Below, one piece after another: positions 61,466-64,000 of a stretch of DNA of 64,000 nt. Under the pieces are notes generated by a model, which saw only the letters and a list, made by a program, of their open reading frames with translations, did no database searches and had not been told where the DNA came from. The DNA lies in the NCBI GenBank assembly GCA_903970515.1, contig CAJCJA010000037.1, positions 22,281 through 86,280 on the forward strand. The letters are read 5' to 3'. Position numbers and translations under genes: made by a program. Numbering within the stretch: position 1 is the first letter of the stretch; every line of letters starts with the position of its first letter. The stretch comes from Candidatus Saccharibacteria bacterium CG_4_10_14_0_2_um_filter_52_9. GTDB taxonomy: Bacteria; Actinomycetota; Acidimicrobiia; Acidimicrobiales; RAAP-2.

Positions 61466-61888
61466 GTGGATGTTGATGATTTATTGAAAGACTTGCCAGG
61501 CATTGCGACACTTCTCCGAGAGGCACGAGGTGCCTATGGGGGTGCGATTCGTGACGCCGTGACGCAATCGGGAATGCAGCCGTTGCCAACGAATGGCGCA
61601 TTGATTGTCGGCGGACTTCACGAAGGCGTCCCATTCGCTCGATTGGTTGGTCAACGTAGGCAATCAATCGCCAAGTCCGAGACGATCGAGAAGCTTTTTG
61701 AAGCGGGATACCTCACTGGAGCAAGCGATGATCCAACACTCACAGAGTCTGGTCATGACGTCGCGCACGTGGTCATGGAGTCCGCGTCAAACTTAACGAA
61801 GAAATTACGAACTCACTTGGGCGACGACGGTATGGAGAGTTTCCTCGTAGGCCTCCTGTACTTAATCGAAGCCAAGGAAACAAAGTGA
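61466..61888 (+). CDS. MarR-like winged-helix protein
   Basis: A 140-residue protein with GALIVGGLHEGVPFARLVGQRRQSIAKSETIEKLFEAGYL as a probable winged helix, then a C-terminal dimerisation helix (MESFLVGLLYLIEAKE). GTG 61466 has GGAGGGAG ahead at good spacing. It resembles MarR regulators but lacks the most typical wing, so the call is moderate. It converges on the LysR gene with a long hairpin between. Confidence 0.7.
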   Translation: MDVDDLLKDLPGIATLLREARGAYGGAIRDAVTQSGMQPLPTNGALIVGGLHEGVPFARLVGQRRQSIAKSETIEKLFEAGYLTGASDDPTLTESGHDVAHVVMESASNLTKKLRTHLGDDGMESFLVGLLYLIEAKETK

Positions 61889-61889
61889 A

Positions 61890-61934
61890 TCGGCCTGGGA
61901 ATTCCGGAGGCTTTCTCCAGGAAACCCAGGCCGA
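61890..61934. terminator. Bidirectional terminator-like hairpin between marR-like and lysR genes
   Basis: TCGGCCTGGG (61890-61899) pairs exactly with CCCAGGCCGA (61925-61934). Inside, TTCC-GGAG and CTCC-a-GGAA extend the stem with one bulge. It lies directly after the plus-strand stop and 22 bp beyond the convergent stop. Confidence 0.7.
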
Positions 61935-61955
61935 GTCACAGAATGTGCGGGTCCG

Positions 61956-62870
61956 TTACTTCCTTGAGTGCAATAGCGAGTCAACGTGCGCGGGCATCAG
62001 TTCAATCTTGGCGGCGACGAAATCATGGAACGCGTTCGTCAGCACGTCGCCATTAGGGCGAGAATAGACAGCCATTGTTCGTATCGTGGCTGGTGACGTC
62101 GCAAAGATTCTTCCTTCGAAGTTTTCAGGAATGATCGACGCCGGGACGAGAGTAGGGCCGAGTCCGGAAGCGGCAAGCAAGGGCGCACTCGCAGTCTGTT
62201 CGACGCGAAGTGCGACTTGAGGACTGAAACCCGCCTTTGAGCAAGCGTTATCGAGCACTTCAGCGAGTCCATGGCCGGGAGCAAAGTGAACCCAGCTTCG
62301 TTCAGCCAAGCGATCGAGTTCTAGTGGGCCGCGCCGCTCCGCGAGGGGATCGTCGTTCGAAACCGCTATGACGAGCTCCTCGCTTCCAAGGTTCGTCAAA
62401 GGACCATACCAATTTGATGGTGTTGGACCAATCGCGACGTCCGCCTCTCCTCTGCTCATGGCGGCCTGGAGTTCGTCGCCGTGTCGGAATTCGTGGAGGC
62501 GTAGTTGAATTTTTGGACGAGCCTGTCGCCAGAGTCGAAGAGGTCTTGGTAAGAGTCCGAGCGTTGCCGAGTGGACTGTCGCCACGTGGAGTTCGCCGAT
62601 CTCCAGTCCCGCCGTTTGGCGAGTTGCTGACATTCCTCTTTGCGCCTCGGCGAGTGATGCCTTCGCGTAGGGGAACATTATGCGACCGGCGGGAGTGAGA
62701 TGCACGGTTCGAGAGAGTCGGTCAAAAAGACGCGCTCCGATTTCGCGTTCCAACACCGCAATCTGACTGGAAAGTGCGGGTTGGCTGACGTGGAGCTCCT
62801 CTGCAGCGCGCGTGAAGGAACCGAGCTCGGCAACCATCACCAAATATTCCAGTTGTCGAAAGGTTGGCAT
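61956..62870 (-). CDS. LysR-family transcriptional regulator
   Basis: A 304-residue regulator. The N-terminal helix-turn-helix reads FRQLEYLVMVAELGSFTRAAEELHVSQPALSSQIAVLEREIGARLFDR (residues 3-50), followed by the linker and a periplasmic-binding-like effector domain with DVAIGPTPSNWYGP. ATG 62870 is preferred over TTG 62876. It is divergent from the cupin/F420 gene pair across 185 bp and is their probable regulator. Confidence 0.94.
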   Translation of the reverse strand: MPTFRQLEYLVMVAELGSFTRAAEELHVSQPALSSQIAVLEREIGARLFDRLSRTVHLTPAGRIMFPYAKASLAEAQRGMSATRQTAGLEIGELHVATVHSATLGLLPRPLRLWRQARPKIQLRLHEFRHGDELQAAMSRGEADVAIGPTPSNWYGPLTNLGSEELVIAVSNDDPLAERRGPLELDRLAERSWVHFAPGHGLAEVLDNACSKAGFSPQVALRVEQTASAPLLAASGLGPTLVPASIIPENFEGRIFATSPATIRTMAVYSRPNGDVLTNAFHDFVAAKIELMPAHVDSLLHSRK

Positions 62871-63055
62871 AACCAAAGACTATGGGAGTCAGTGAATATT
62901 TGTCTTGGATTTATCTAAAGCAGGGTGGGACACTTGCCGAATGCTTCGAACGCAGACCCCAATAACCGGCTCGATGCGCCATCAATTGGCCAAATTGCGC
63001 CCTACAGACGAGTTGATGTTGCGAGAGTCGAGCATTTCTTTTGGAGGAGACGTCC

Positions 63056-63514
63056 GTGATCTATGAGCGCATCAGAGGAACGAAACGTCTGGTGAGGATG
63101 TTCGGCGCAGCGAAAAAGGAAGATTGGCCCCTCGAGGTCAAGTCAGATTTTTCTGCCAATTCTCGAAACAGCACGGTCGGATCGAGAATCCTGTTGACGA
63201 ACGATCGAGTGCGGGTCTGGGCAATCGAGCTGCAACCGGGCGAACGACTCGGGGCCCACCGACATAATTTCAACTATTTCTGGATTGCGCTGACGGAGGG
63301 CGTTGGTCGCCAACACCACGGCGATGGTTCGACGAGCATCGTTACTTACCATGAGGGCGAGACACGTCACATCGAGTTCGGCCCGGGTGAGTACTTGCTT
63401 CACGATCTTGAGAACGCCGGCGACGCACCTCTCGCTTTTGTGACGGTTGAGTTCCTCGGCGACAGCGAACGACTTCACGTCTCGAGTCTTGCGACCACCG
63501 AAGAGGTTGGTTGA
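63056..63514 (+). CDS. Cupin-domain protein
   Basis: A 152-residue single-cupin protein. Metal-binding motif 1 reads ELQPGERLGAHRHNFNYFWIALTEG, with His residues and the conserved PG; motif 2 is EFGPGEYLLHDLENAGDAPLAFVTVE. GTG 63056 follows GGAGGAG. Its stop overlaps the next start by one base (TGATG), so the two are co-translated. Enzymatic role unknown. Confidence 0.88.
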   Translation: MIYERIRGTKRLVRMFGAAKKEDWPLEVKSDFSANSRNSTVGSRILLTNDRVRVWAIELQPGERLGAHRHNFNYFWIALTEGVGRQHHGDGSTSIVTYHEGETRHIEFGPGEYLLHDLENAGDAPLAFVTVEFLGDSERLHVSSLATTEEVG

Positions 63515-63969
63515 TGCCAAGCGAATTACCACCGAGTCACGTGGACTTGCTCGAGAGGCCCCTCTTCGCCCACCTGGCAACTATCCGTCCCGATGGCAGT
63601 CCACAAAGCAGTGTGATGTGGTTCGACTGGGACGGAAGTCGAGTCCGATTCTCCCACACCAGCACGCGCCAAAAGTACAGGAATCTTCTGGCTGACGGCC
63701 GCGTGTCGTTTCATGTCCAAGATCCCGAGAATGCCTATCGGACTTTAGAGGTTCGTGGTCGAGTCGAGTCGATGGAACCCGACGACGACGCGACCTTCTA
63801 CAGAAAACTTCAACAGCGCTATGACTCAAACGTGCCGGTCCTGGACGCGGACGTCCGCGTCGTCATCGTCGTCGAACCGACAAGCTACGTAGCGGTATTC
63901 GGCGGCCTGACCAAGATTGAAACGGACGCCCTGACGGTTTTGTTAACTCAACTCGGCGAAGGTGCTTGA
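63514..63969 (+). CDS. PPOX-class F420-dependent oxidoreductase
   Basis: A 151-residue split-barrel flavin/deazaflavin protein of the pyridoxamine-oxidase fold. It begins LLERPLFAHLATIRPDGSPQSSVMWFDWDG and continues FSHTSTRQKYRNLLADGRVSFHV, the pattern of actinobacterial F420H2-dependent reductases (TIGR03618 type). Likely reduces an unsaturated small molecule. It is the second gene of an operon with the cupin protein. Confidence 0.9.
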   Translation: MPSELPPSHVDLLERPLFAHLATIRPDGSPQSSVMWFDWDGSRVRFSHTSTRQKYRNLLADGRVSFHVQDPENAYRTLEVRGRVESMEPDDDATFYRKLQQRYDSNVPVLDADVRVVIVVEPTSYVAVFGGLTKIETDALTVLLTQLGEGA

Positions 63970-64000
63970 AGCGTTAACTCCTCGAAGCAGCCTGACTATG

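Noticed and set aside
1..64000. CRISPR arrays
   Set aside because: No regularly spaced repeats; the only tandem repeat (21412-21491) has two units with no spacer and no cas genes.

Overview
The window is bacterial chromosome of moderately high GC, dense in genes, with many GTG starts, several 1-4 nt start/stop overlaps and almost no mobile DNA. The content points to an actinobacterium: an F420-type PPOX oxidoreductase, a DipZ-type CcdA-thioredoxin fusion, DUF3052, DUF1203 and DUF6131 proteins, a small ECF sigma/anti-sigma pair and a typical secreted four-cysteine protein. An Acidimicrobiia-like member would fit, but that placement is inference. No rRNA, CRISPR array, prophage or intact insertion sequence was seen. 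There are two tRNA genes (Asp, Phe).

Layout. 1-2432: end of purF, then purM and pyrE in a tightly overlapping operon. 2429-5436: a serine hydrolase, the two tRNAs, an EamA transporter and a VOC protein. 5552-10372: a formylglycine-type sulfatase, a GH1 beta-glycosidase and an SdsA-type alkylsulfatase. 10369-16414: an isocitrate/isopropylmalate-family dehydrogenase, DipZ, two membrane proteins, an Asp/Glu-racemase-like protein, and an ECF sigma factor with its zinc anti-sigma partner. 16438-22701: a secreted small protein with an S51 peptidase, DinB, TrhO, a glutaredoxin-thioredoxin reductase fusion, DUF1295, a 40-bp tandem repeat and DUF2156. 22691-25362: diaminobutyrate decarboxylase plus aminotransferase, a 1,3-diaminopropane pathway. 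25557-32038: an MFS exporter with a divergent TetR, small conserved proteins and PadR with a clear operator.

32468-48070 is the most coherent system. It holds a glycerate 2-kinase, a GntR regulator, an enolase-superfamily dehydratase, a complete sugar ABC importer (binding protein, two permeases, ATPase), an SDR, a zinc alcohol dehydrogenase, IclR, an IlvD/EDD dehydratase and a large FAD/Fe-S 2-hydroxyacid dehydrogenase. It reads as uptake and non-phosphorylative oxidation of a sugar or sugar acid. The substrate cannot be read from sequence, and no aldolase lies in the window.

48122-64000: conserved small proteins, a NAMPT-type nadV, a membrane GGDEF-EAL protein, DinB, Ohr, and a divergent agmatine-to-putrescine pair (aguA/aguB). 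YceI, SnoaL-like, MarR and VOC genes follow, tied together by one operator sequence found at two sites. The window ends with an unrecognised protein, TfoX-N, a 51-residue membrane protein, a MarR-like protein, LysR, and a cupin/F420 oxidoreductase pair.
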